The notes below the pieces were generated by a model. It searched no databases. It was given only the letters and a program-made list of their open reading frames with translations, and was not told the DNA's origin. The position numbers were made by a program, and so were the translations under genes. DNA of 64,000 nucleotides from Paraphoma chrysanthemicola (Eukaryota; Ascomycota; Dothideomycetes; Pleosporales; Phaeosphaeriaceae), in contig JAGMWG010000001.1 of the NCBI GenBank assembly GCA_020744225.1, forward strand, positions 1,240,001-1,304,000. Direction: 5' to 3'. Each line of letters starts with the position of its first letter. The first letter of the stretch is position 1. Positions 44,927 to 54,347 of this stretch are shown here, one piece after another.

Positions 44927-46669
44927 TTATTTCTTGGCCCTGTCTACTTGTAGAGCAACAAGCTTCTCAGTATTGACAAGCCATTTGTCCGCAAAGCTTC
45001 GATCCGTGAAGCGCTGTGCTGACCTGCGGGCTCGCTGTCGCATCTCTAATGTTTCTCGAGGTGACATAGTCAGTGCCTTACGAAAGCCTTCCGCATACTC
45101 TTTCGCAGTCGTGGCATGAAAGCCTGATTGATTGTTAGAACGAGGCAATGACCCCACGCTTGAGTGCGCCACATACCTGTAGGCTTGCCATCGACCTCAA
45201 CCACAATATCTAGCTTAGGGCCACCAGAATTGTTCACGACAGAGATGAGACCAGCCGCTTGGTACTCAACAACACCTATGCCAAAGTGCTCATTCCACAT
45301 GCCATTCACACCCACACTAGCTGCACCCATCCACTCAAGCATCAGCGGCCATGGCGCATCGCATATAAACTCCACATTGTCGTCGATCTTCAGCTCGTGA
45401 GCTAGCAACCGCAGCTTATACACTCGTTTCGCATCGTCGTGGGATCCTCGTACTGAGCCTATCAGTACCAACCGAGGCGCCCGTCCTGGGTAAGATGCCA
45501 GCTTTGGATCTGAGCGCATAAACTTCGCGAAAGCCTCTAGGATGAGCTGATGATTCTTCTCCGGCCGGAATTGTGCGATATATAATAGAGACGGACCGCG
45601 CTTTTTCTCGCTTGCCTCAGTGACTTCCACGGCTGCTGTGACATCCTCAACTGCGACTGGCGGGAAGACTACGTTAATGTCCTTGTTTACGAGTTGGCTG
45701 CGTTTCTCGCGATATGGTCCCCAAAGAGACTGGATGTGGCTCTGCGTCCACGTCGAATTGGTCATGACCACATCGATGGTGCTGCCCACTTTGCTGTACA
45801 ACTTCGCGAATAGCTGCCAATACTTCTTCTTGACAAGGCCACGGTACCCCTCGCCAGTCCCTGCATTCACGCCCTGTCCTCCTGCCTGGAGCGAGTCCAG
45901 CATATCTGTCGAGATGGTGGGATAATGAACGTATGCGCCTGTCGGTACGTCTGGGAAGAACCAGGAGGACAGAGCGAGCGAGAATGCGTATCCCATGGTG
46001 TCGATGAATATGTCTGGGACAAGAAGCGAGAATGCATCGTAGGCGAGGACGACAGACCCTATCGATTGCCCTAGCAGAGTAAAGCGTGGCCAAGTGCTGG
46101 CTAGCACCCAGTTTCGTGTTGTAAGGTAGAGGAAGTGAATTGTCGGAGGGTGTAGGTGAATGTTGAAACGGTCTTCGACGCGCTTTAGGATCGCGGCCTT
46201 GTCGACATCGTGGTCACCGGTGTAGACGACACAAACCGCCTCTGGCCAGCGCTTCTGTGTGGCTCGAATAGCGGCCCAGAGAACTCGTTCGCCGCCGCCG
46301 CCTGCATTGCTGCGATGTGTTAGCAAAGCGCTGCAGCGTCGTGTCTGAAACGGCATACCAGAAAGGGTGGAAGAAGCCCACTATGCCTTTCCAATCAGCA
46401 TCTGCCTTGCCTCCATTGACCGCAGTGCCGGTCGGAGCCGGGGTGATGTTTTCCCAGTCGTCGTCTTCGGTGCTCTTCTCCCTGTGTTCAGCTTCAAAAG
46501 CCCTGGTCTCACTCGCGACGCGGTCCAGCAAAAGTTCCCGTCTGGTGCGGGACGACTGACGCAGGCGGTTGCCGACTAGCTTGGCGAGCACATGCAGAGT
46601 GTAGGGAAGGAAGATGACAGTTATAACGAGGGGCACGACAAGCGAGAGGAGCAATACAAGGAACGCCAT
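44927..46669 (-). CDS. ALG11: GDP-Man:Man3GlcNAc2-PP-dolichol alpha-1,2-mannosyltransferase
   Basis: Three exons: 46669-46359, 46309-45177 and 45123-44927 (introns 49 and 53 nt); 546 residues. The N-terminal membrane anchor (MAFLVLLLSLVVPLVITVIF) is followed by FFHPFCNAGGGGERVLW, which is complete only across the first splice junction and is the ALG11 signature. The GT-B glycosyltransferase domain includes YIAQFRPEKNHQLILEAF, and the E-x7-E motif in NEHFGIGVVEYQAAG. Exon 3 restores FHATTAKEYAEGF, the usual C-terminal part. It adds the fourth and fifth mannoses to the dolichol-linked oligosaccharide on the cytosolic ER face. Divergent from the COX18-like gene across 217 nt. Confidence 0.94.
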
Positions 46670-46886
46670 TTCAAGTGGCGCGGACGGAAGGGTATCACAA
46701 AGAAATAAGAGAAAGAAGCATGGCAGTCACTTGCTTGTGACTGACTGTCCACGAAGTTTGGCGTGGCAGGTGGGATGATGGTGCCTGGCAGCCCGACAGC
46801 GCGGACCGGCCCTGGCGCGGAAAGCAGCGCGGCTCGGAGGTCCGATGCTGCCAGAAAGTGCAACACCAAGAATTCATCACCACACC
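46670..46886. promoter_or_regulatory. Divergent promoter, ALG11 / COX18-like gene
   Basis: 217 nt between the start codons of two divergently transcribed genes; no specific motif called. An alternative in-frame ATG for the right-hand gene lies inside, at 46845. Confidence 0.5.
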
Positions 46887-47876
46887 ATGTCTTCGCTGTT
46901 ATTAAGGCGCCCAGGCTGCCAATTGCTCTCGAGAAGCTACCCTGCGCACCCCAAACCAGCATGTCGCTCTCCAGCGCGCGCTTTCCACGCATCGGCCCCG
47001 CGCCACGACCCGCTGCTCGATGCTGCCCTCTATCTCCCTCACGAGATGATGAACCTCATCCACACTAGCGTCCCGTGGTATGCCGCCATACCTCTCTCCG
47101 CCTTCATCACACGTGCCTTGCTGGTCACGACTGCAGGATCGTGGGCACGCTCGCTCACCGCACGCTACGTTGGCCTTCACCCGCTCCGGCAAGCACTTGC
47201 CTTCCAAAAGCGTGACGAAATCCTGCGAAGAGGCAATTTTCGAGATCCCAAACAGGCCGTGGTGGTGATCAAAAAGGAGGTGAAGGAGGAGACGGCCCAG
47301 CTGGACAGCAGATGGAACGTCACGCTTCGAGGGCAGATTAGCTGGACATTTGCACAAATACCCATATTCTTCGCCATGGCCGAGACCATCAGGCAGAAGT
47401 GTGGTGCACGGGACGGACTCTTGGGCATGATTTTCTCCGTGTTCAGGAGGGAAGAGACCACCACCGGGGTCGAGTCGTTCGCAGTCACGCCCAGCACATG
47501 GTTTGATCCATCGCTTGCCAATGAGGGCATGCTGTGGTTCCAGGATTTACTGCTGCCTGACCCAACTGGTGCTTTGCCTTTCATTGTTTCTGGTCTCATG
47601 TTCACAAACGTTTACATTACTCCGAACACCATACAGAATGATGCTTCATGGCCACGCACCATCAGACGGACCTTGCTCGGTCTGTCTCTCCTTATCGGAC
47701 CACTGACCCAAAATTTGCCTGCTGCCCTTCTGTTATACTGGGGTGCCAGCACAAGCTCTGTCATGCTGTGGAACGCCTGGCTCGATTGGAGATATCCGTC
47801 TCCAAGGGGTTACACGGCCTGCAAGAGGCCACTGCAGATGCCACCACAACGGCGTCCTGTAGGACGAAAAGTTTGA
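46887..47876 (+). CDS. Mitochondrial inner-membrane insertase, COX18-like (Oxa1/YidC family)
   Basis: Single exon, 329 residues from the ATG at 46887. An in-frame ATG at 46845 would add 14 residues, but MSSLLLRRPGCQLLSRSY is an Arg-rich amphipathic presequence as expected for mitochondrial import. Family features are the first membrane segment after HTSVPWYAAIPLSAFITRALL, the hydrophilic hairpin QAVVVIKKEVKEE, FAQIPIFFAMAETIRQ, and late membrane segments LLLPDPTGALPFIVSGLMF and LTQNLPAALLLYW. The length and the LPDPTG line fit Cox18, which exports the Cox2 C-terminal domain, better than Oxa1. The C-terminus is short and basic. Confidence 0.85.
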   Translation: MSSLLLRRPGCQLLSRSYPAHPKPACRSPARAFHASAPRHDPLLDAALYLPHEMMNLIHTSVPWYAAIPLSAFITRALLVTTAGSWARSLTARYVGLHPLRQALAFQKRDEILRRGNFRDPKQAVVVIKKEVKEETAQLDSRWNVTLRGQISWTFAQIPIFFAMAETIRQKCGARDGLLGMIFSVFRREETTTGVESFAVTPSTWFDPSLANEGMLWFQDLLLPDPTGALPFIVSGLMFTNVYITPNTIQNDASWPRTIRRTLLGLSLLIGPLTQNLPAALLLYWGASTSSVMLWNAWLDWRYPSPRGYTACKRPLQMPPQRRPVGRKV

Positions 47877-47946
47877 AGATCTTTTATATGAGGATGGGCC
47901 ATCGTGAGGTGCGATAGGCGGCTTGATCCTATTGCATTCTGGGCAG

Positions 47947-49095
47947 CTACTCTGGTTTCGAGGTAACCCTTCGGCCAAGGTGCCCAGCCTGAGATGGCAA
48001 TTGCAAATACGTCCATCCCCTTCGTCCTATATACCGGCTGCAGATTGCCCGGCTTTCGAATAACCATGTGTATGGATCTTCAGGACGACGCTCTTGCTCC
48101 AGGCACGACCTTTTCGCCTCATCAGAATCATGATTGTGGTATTCGCACCAATTATCATTCGGCTCCATGTTAGTATCGCCATACTTAGCCATTTGCAGCG
48201 CCATGATCAACACTTCCGTAAGGAAGTCACTTGGTATGGTCCTCTACCGACATCTTGCTTCCATGATACTTTCAGCAGGAATATAATGCGCATAACAATC
48301 GATGATATATAGCATCAATTCCGATTTGAGCGACACACGTTGGCATATATGGTGAATAATGGTGGTACATGGGTACGTGGAAGTTCTGAAAGAGAAACGC
48401 TGCCAGGCGAGCACAACAGCAATACTGAAGTCCGCAATCTCGTACGTGGTGCCGAAGCTGTAAAGATCGGTGAGCTGGCCGAAAATCTGACCTCTCGTGT
48501 CGAGGCCTGCCGTCATGTACCAAGGAAGTGCGACTTCGCTGGAAGAATGTGCAGTCGAGCTGGCTTCGTCGCTTTCGCCAGCATCCTCGGCTTCCGACAT
48601 GTCATCGTCCGAACCTCCTGTCAAATCCACGACCATGCTTTGCGAAGATGCTGTTGCATGACCTGTCTCAACCGTCGGACAATTATTCGCTGAATCATTC
48701 ACATCGAGTTTGACTTTGCCCAGCTCTTCTTCCATACCATCAACGACAATGCAACGGTCGTAAACCCAGGTGTAGAAGGCCTGCAGCGTTGTCACATTCA
48801 CATTGTCAAGCTCGATGACTTCAATATGTGTCGCCACGCGTTTGAACCAAGGCGAAACCTGCTCAAGGCGGCTGCGGTGGATGTAGACTTCGCCCGCTAA
48901 GTCGTCGTCGCCCCCAACGTGAATCTTGATTGGCACATCGGGAGCCTTACTACAGCTTATCAGTAATGATCTTGTATGTATTCATATCTCGGAAATCACT
49001 TACGCGATCGACTTTAGCGTTTTCGTACGTTTCTTTCGTGAGGTCGAGTCACCCATGCTCGGAGTCGACTTACTAAGCTGGCGCTTGGAAGTCAT
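47947..49095 (-). CDS. BTB/POZ-type protein, copy 4, interrupted by an in-frame TAG
   Basis: Exon 1 49095-49004 encodes a basic leader (MTSKRQLSKSTPSMGDSTSR, then a nuclear-localisation-like KKRTKTLK). A 54-nt intron (49003-48950, GTAAGT...ATTACTGATAAGCTGTAG) joins in phase 2 to exon 2 (PIKIHVGGDDDLAGEVYIHR). The BTB fold contains VIELDNVNVTTLQAFYTWVY, then an acidic Ser-rich insert (GGSDDDMSEAEDAGESDEAS) and FGTTYEIADFSIAVVLAWQRF. A TAG at 48244-48246 ends a 265-residue product. The same frame then continues without a break (TIPSDFLTEVLIMALQMAK) to the family motif CEYHNHDSDEAKRSC and stops at 47947. A single nonsense change, or readthrough, would explain this. Coordinates include the part beyond the TAG. 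Confidence 0.68.
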
Positions 49096-49376
49096 CTCCA
49101 ATATTTTAGGTGAGCAATTTGTGAAGACGTTGGTCTCTATTTCGAAAAGTGCGAGGAAAAGTGTTGGCCACGCAAGGTGGCACAGCATCGCGAAAACACG
49201 TGATACGGGATGCTGCAGCCATGGCATACACTTGACCAATTGGATGCTCGAGACAAGAGACAAAATGACAAGGCGATTGGTCTATCAACTACAAACAAAC
49301 CTCCACGCAAGCCCTGTCGATTAAAATGACGTGGATGATTCAAATGCAAAAACATCCAGCGACCCCTATGCCGCAA

Positions 49377-50492
49377 CTATGCATGCGCTCCCTCCGCCTC
49401 AACTACAAACTCACCGGTACTCCGACGATGATTCTGCCAAACCTGCAGAACTGCTTGCCAATCTACCTCCTCAGTGATAAGAATTGTGCTGTCGATCAGT
49501 GCAATATTATGGACTTTTGGTACGACGCCACTGATCCTGCCCTGCACATTGAAGCCAAGACGCTGGCTGACCAGTGTAGTGAACATCTCATAGCTCAAGC
49601 TTTCAATGGAGACGTAGCCGTTTCGCTGAGGTTCGGTCAGGAGCTGGGACGAACGCACCGCGAAACCCGTTCTTTGGTTGACTACGCGCACCATGAACAC
49701 GGTTGGGTAGATGATGCTGGTCGTGGTAGACCTGATCAGTGAACCAATACGCGCAGGACTTTCGATACGATCGGCCACGGGCTCGTCAACGTTCATCGGA
49801 GATCCAGGCGTCACCTGGCGCTGACCCTCTTCACGCTGTGTCGCAATCATTCCGGTGCCGATATCCATCTCCCCCAAGTCTGCAGCAATGGCTGACGGAC
49901 GAACTCCTCGCGACGAACGCCGTGGTGTGGGGAATTCCGCGTCGAGTGGCTGTTCAACATCTTCCACCTCATCTTGCTGCATTGCATCCACCGGCTCCAT
50001 CTCTTTCCCCTCCCCATCCTCACCAACCGCTTTCACCTTCCCGGCCGCCCTCCTCTTCGCAGCTTTTGCTCGCATGTCTCGATTATGTTTCTCATGCTTA
50101 TTCAAGATCCACGCTCGGGCCAACAACAGCTCCCCCAACCGCGTCCTCGTCACATTCGCAGCCTCTAGGAACGCAAGACGCGCCTTGACCGTAGCGAAAA
50201 TCGGCCTTAGCGTGTCGCTATTACCTTGCCTATGCTGGGCGCCGAAATTCATCTCGCCCAAGAGGCCAGCAGATTTCATCTCCGCTTGCATGACATCGTG
50301 CAGCTGTTGGCTTTGAGACCATGTTAGATTCATCTCGTCCAAAATATGGTGGACGCGCAGCTCTGATAGTGGAATTCTGTGCGGTTCAATGGAGGAGCCG
50401 CCTTCATCGTCGTCCCCGTTCTGGCTGGATGTTTTGGACACGTGGTCTTCGGACTCAGAGAAGTAGTCTTCGGATTCAGATGGTGAGGCCAT
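49377..50492 (-). CDS. Hypothetical protein, acidic N-terminus
   Basis: Single exon, 371 residues, ATG at 50492. The N-terminus is acidic and Ser-rich with an approximate repeat (EDYFSESEDHVSK). A helical region follows (LSELRVHHILDEMNLTWSQS ... RPIFATVKARLAFLEAANV), then a basic stretch (MRAKAAKRRAAGKVKAV) that could be nuclear-localising. The C-terminal part is a beta-rich domain (YPTVFMVRVVNQRTGFAVRS; HNIALIDSTILITEEVDWQ). No family recognised. An upstream ORF in the same frame (50780-50496) ends in TAG two codons before this ATG, so the original protein may have been longer. Confidence 0.65.
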   Translation of the reverse strand: MASPSESEDYFSESEDHVSKTSSQNGDDDEGGSSIEPHRIPLSELRVHHILDEMNLTWSQSQQLHDVMQAEMKSAGLLGEMNFGAQHRQGNSDTLRPIFATVKARLAFLEAANVTRTRLGELLLARAWILNKHEKHNRDMRAKAAKRRAAGKVKAVGEDGEGKEMEPVDAMQQDEVEDVEQPLDAEFPTPRRSSRGVRPSAIAADLGEMDIGTGMIATQREEGQRQVTPGSPMNVDEPVADRIESPARIGSLIRSTTTSIIYPTVFMVRVVNQRTGFAVRSSQLLTEPQRNGYVSIESLSYEMFTTLVSQRLGFNVQGRISGVVPKVHNIALIDSTILITEEVDWQAVLQVWQNHRRSTGEFVVEAEGAHA

Positions 50493-51304
50493 GAACTAAT
50501 CAGAATCGGCAACGGATGCGGGTAGGGAAGGTGATGAGGGTGGAGAAGAGAGGGGGCTGGAGGTGTCTGACTGAGCTTCCGGGATATTGAGACGGGCTTG
50601 GATGTCGACTTCGGTGGCTGCTGGTGCGGAAGTTGTGTGGCTAGCCGACAGCTGTGCAGTGTTGTTGTCTGCAACGCTGTTGCATGCGTGTGTCTGAGTG
50701 ATATTGACCTTTTCGAAGGTACTCTTGCTGGTGTATGCAAGGTACGGAGATGGTTGTGCTTGTGGATGATCGAACTTCATAGTATGTCGTTGAAAACGTT
50801 GTTCTTGTACCCTTTCCGCTGTCTCATGTTTGGGTAGATGTCAAACAAAGTCTTACACGAGAATTCCATAGTCTCAAACTTTCTTGAGGAGAATGTCCTA
50901 GACAGTCGGCGCATAACCGTAGCGTTCGCGGGGCACACGTAAGACTTCGATGGCATGTTCCAGTGAAGGTTTTGGGTTGGTAGCAAAGTGTCTTATGTTT
51001 GTCTTGTACCAGGGACAAATGGGGGGATTGGTGAGTAGGAGGCCTGTGAGCTGGTCATGTCTCTCTGGGTCGAGAGTTAAAAAATGAGAGTGGCTTAGTG
51101 TCGATGTCGCCCTACGCACCACGTTTTCCAAAGAAAGCGCAAGTTTTGATCGCGTCCTAGAGTCTAGGACTAGCATTTGTTCAGGCTGCGCATATCGTGG
51201 CTTGCTTACCATGTCAATAAACTTCCTAATGTACATAATGGCGACTACACTTGTTCTGACCGTTCCGTCCGACCTTATTGTCTGAACAGACATACCATCA
51301 CTTC
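50493..51304. other. Upstream region with an in-frame ORF
   Basis: Contains the 94-codon ORF 50780-50496 (ATG start, Ser/Thr/Pro-rich, ends ASVADSD then TAG) that reads directly toward the gene at 50492, and an unrelated minus-strand frame at 50898-51335. Neither resembles a known family. Confidence 0.4.
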
Positions 51305-53326
51305 TCAGGCTGCTACGTAATTTTTGTCTTTCCACTCCTGTGCCGCTTCCTCGTAAGTCACAAACTCCACATCCTCACCCCATCCCTGCAACCACTTTAC
51401 CACCCTCTCCACCATACCAATAACATGCGCCATACCGCTTGTATCCGGGTGCAGCACAAGCGGGAAGACCATCACATCGTTGTCACCCATCTCGTCCACC
51501 TCACTCCGTATAAATTCAAACTTGTCCTTCCACATATTCTCGATAACGCGGACGTCGACATAGCCCTGAGAATTGGGAGCGTGCGGCCAGAACTGCAACG
51601 GAGTCATATCTTCCGTGTACCAGTTTGCTGGTATCTCAACTAGCGTTTTCGACGTTGCTGCTGCGGCTTTTGGGAGAGGATGCATCCAGTCTTTTGCTGA
51701 AGCACCTGGCTCGTACGTTGGAGGCTTGATCGCGGGCAGACTCGGGAGATGATATGGCTTGCTATCATGGTGTGACAGTGACGAGTCGTACAGGAATGAG
51801 TACTTCTCCAGCAATTCCACGGTGCTTTCGCGGAGCTGATAGAGGGGCGCGCGGTATCCTACCGGTCGGCGGCCGAGAAGGTCCTGGTAGAGAGCTATAC
51901 AGTGCTCGAGGACGTCGCGCTCCTGTATTGGAGTGAGTTGAGGTGCACCTTCGTGGCAGTAGCCATGCAGGCCTATCTCGGCACCGCTGTCTATGATGCT
52001 GCGGAATTCGTCTGGAAAGCTTTCGGCGGAGTGCATCGGGACGAACCATGTGACTTTGTTTTGTACACCTAGTTTCTTGAACAGCTTCAACAAGCGCGGT
52101 ACGCCAACTTGGCCGGCGAAGAAACCAGAGCTGTAGTCCGCGAGGTTGTTGTCAGGATGTTGGCCAGTTCCAAGCCAACCAGACACTGCATCAAAGTCCA
52201 CTGACAATAGAATCTTAATCTTAATCTTTGACTTCGTCGAAGTTGTGATGGCGGGCGCGATGACCTGATTCGCTGTGGTGGGACGACTGCTGGATATTTG
52301 AACACCTTGAGTAAATGTTCCAAAGACTTCGCCTTTGCCTTCCACCCCCGGCGTGGCCACTTCATTAGCTGTTGTTTGGGTTTTCCGAACTTCATCTTCA
52401 GACCAGACTATTCTCCCTTCCATGCCGCCATCCACGGATATACACTGTCCGGAAATGTGGCCAGCTGCTCGGTGTGATGCCAGGAAAGCAGCAGTGCGTG
52501 CGACATCAGTCGGCTGCGCAATCTTTCTCAGCGGAACGCTACTACAAGTCAGTCGTGAATAAAATATTCCACGGACGCTGAAAACGCACGTTGCTTCAGC
52601 CTCTCTCCACATCTCGTTCGGGTCATCCAAACGTCCCTCTATCAACTTCGTGTCGACCCAGCCTGGTGCCACGGCATTGATTCTTGCCTTGCTATTGAGT
52701 CTCACGATCTCGTTCTTCACTGTTCTGACCAAACCATATTGTAAGCCCGCCTTACCAGAAGCGTACTCGACATGTCCTGCTTGGCCAAACACTCCACATT
52801 CGGATCCCGTGACTATGACGCTCACGTTTGGTAGCTCTTTTTCTGTTTCCTTTTGTGCTAATTCAACGCTTTTGAGAAAGTGTTTGATAGTGAGATAAGT
52901 CCCTCGGACGTTGACAGCATATGTGCGATCCCAAAGTTCCGTCGGCATGTCCCAGATGGGGTAGCTATTGGACTCATCTGTGATGCCAGCGTTGGCGCAT
53001 AGGATGTTGACGGGAGCTTTATGGTGTTCGACTGCTTGTGCAAATGATGCGGCGATGGAGGCTTCGTTGCTGATGTCCCCTTGCAGACAATTGAGATTAG
53101 GATTCTCACCAGCCGATAATGGATTTGAGCGAAGATCATGAGCCGTGACCTTGCACCCCAGAGCTGCCGGAATGTTAATTGGTATTTGATTCGATGCCAG
53201 TCGCATTTCACCCTACAGCATAGTCACAACCTACCTACCTAGAAACTCCTCCACAACTGCGCTCCCAATTCCGCCCGCCGCACCCGTCACAAACACATGC
53301 AAGCCCTCCAACCCGAGAAACGACAT
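51305..53326 (-). CDS. Fused short-chain dehydrogenase and polysaccharide deacetylase
   Basis: Three exons: 53326-53239, 53163-52590 and 52541-51305; 632 residues. Exon 1 gives the SDR Rossmann start (LHVFVTGAAGGIGSAVVEEF). Exon 2 has LCANAGI, the catalytic Tyr and Lys in VEYASGKAGLQYG, and NAVAPGWVDT. The 48-nt intron 2 (52589-52542) has no stop and a length divisible by three, so the frame also reads through it; splicing restores EATSVPLRKIAQP. After SVDGGMEGRIVW and a Ser/Thr-rich linker of about 70 residues comes a NodB-type deacetylase (LLSVDFDAVSGWL, GLHGYCHEGAPQLT, GYRAPLYQLRESTVELLEKY, VFPLVLHPDTSG) of the peptidoglycan-deacetylase-like group. Both halves look complete. Function of the fusion is unknown; a sugar or amide modification pathway is a guess. 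Confidence 0.87.
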
Positions 53327-54347
53327 TTCCCGATGCCAAGTAAATATGCAAGAGTACAAAGCAGCGAATGTTGCGCCGAAAGCTCAAGAATGTATTTCAA
53401 TGCAGCTCCTCGGCGGTGTTCACATACGTAATGCCGATAACGCTACGATACCACAACTTCGGAGCTTCCCAAAAAAGTCACCGACTAGCACACGGTGCTT
53501 GAGCAATACTTTCTTAGCAAATTGCAACACATCTGTCACGATGAATGAGAGAATACGACCCCGCGAGGCTGATCCCAAACCCGGAGACGCGATTAAGGCC
53601 CATTTCGCCCAATCTCCAACAAAATCTCCAAGCTCCCCGCCATCCCAACCAGAATCCTCAAGACCCACTAGAACACCCCAAGAACAATCCCCGTCTTCCA
53701 CACCCTAAACCCCATGCATTTCCGCACCCTTACCTCCCATGCCATCCATGAAATACCATCCGTGGAAAAAGCAAGTCACACATGCCGCTCTCCCGCGCCC
53801 TCGCCCTCGCCCGTCAGCCGCACCGCCGACGGCCTCGTGCAAGCTGACCTGCACCTCCCCAACCTTCCCTACACAGCAACATCGCTTCACGCCATTGAAA
53901 GCTGCGCGCTCGAGGGGCAAAAAGGGCACACGTGGTGGCCAATCACATGCGCGCTGCGATGCCGCATGCGTGGAGGTGCAGGCGGGGCGACCAATGGGCG
54001 GGTGCACGTGCGCGGGGATGTGTATGCACGATTAGTTGGTCGCTGCGGCCTGTGGGCGAAGGCGAGGGCGAGGGCTCGTGCATGAGGGATTTTGGGGGTT
54101 AATAGGCATGGCGTTATAGTGGGAGTGGAAGATGCAATATTGGAAAAGAATTTGCCTTTTTTTGGTTTTTGTTCTCTGTTTGAGTTGTGCTTTGGGTAAA
54201 TGGGCTGCATATGCAATGCCTATGTGTTTTGGTAGACGCTCCTGACGCCGTGTAGATGTAGACCCTTTCGCAACGCCGGTTATCAAATACTCAGAAACAT
54301 GCGATGAGAAGGGCAGAAACGCAAAGCCTGATGACTGTTGTGGTCGT
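53327..54347. other. Intergenic, about 1.0 kb
   Basis: Plus-strand ORFs at 53346-53708 (with a possible internal start at 53541 leading to a Pro/Ser-rich 55-residue peptide) and at 53714-54085 overlap others in alternative frames and have no recognisable domain. I see no supported gene. Confidence 0.4.

Noticed and set aside
53714..54085. 123-codon plus-strand ORF
   Set aside because: Overlaps other frames of similar length, has a repetitive Pro/Arg/Ala composition and no domain.
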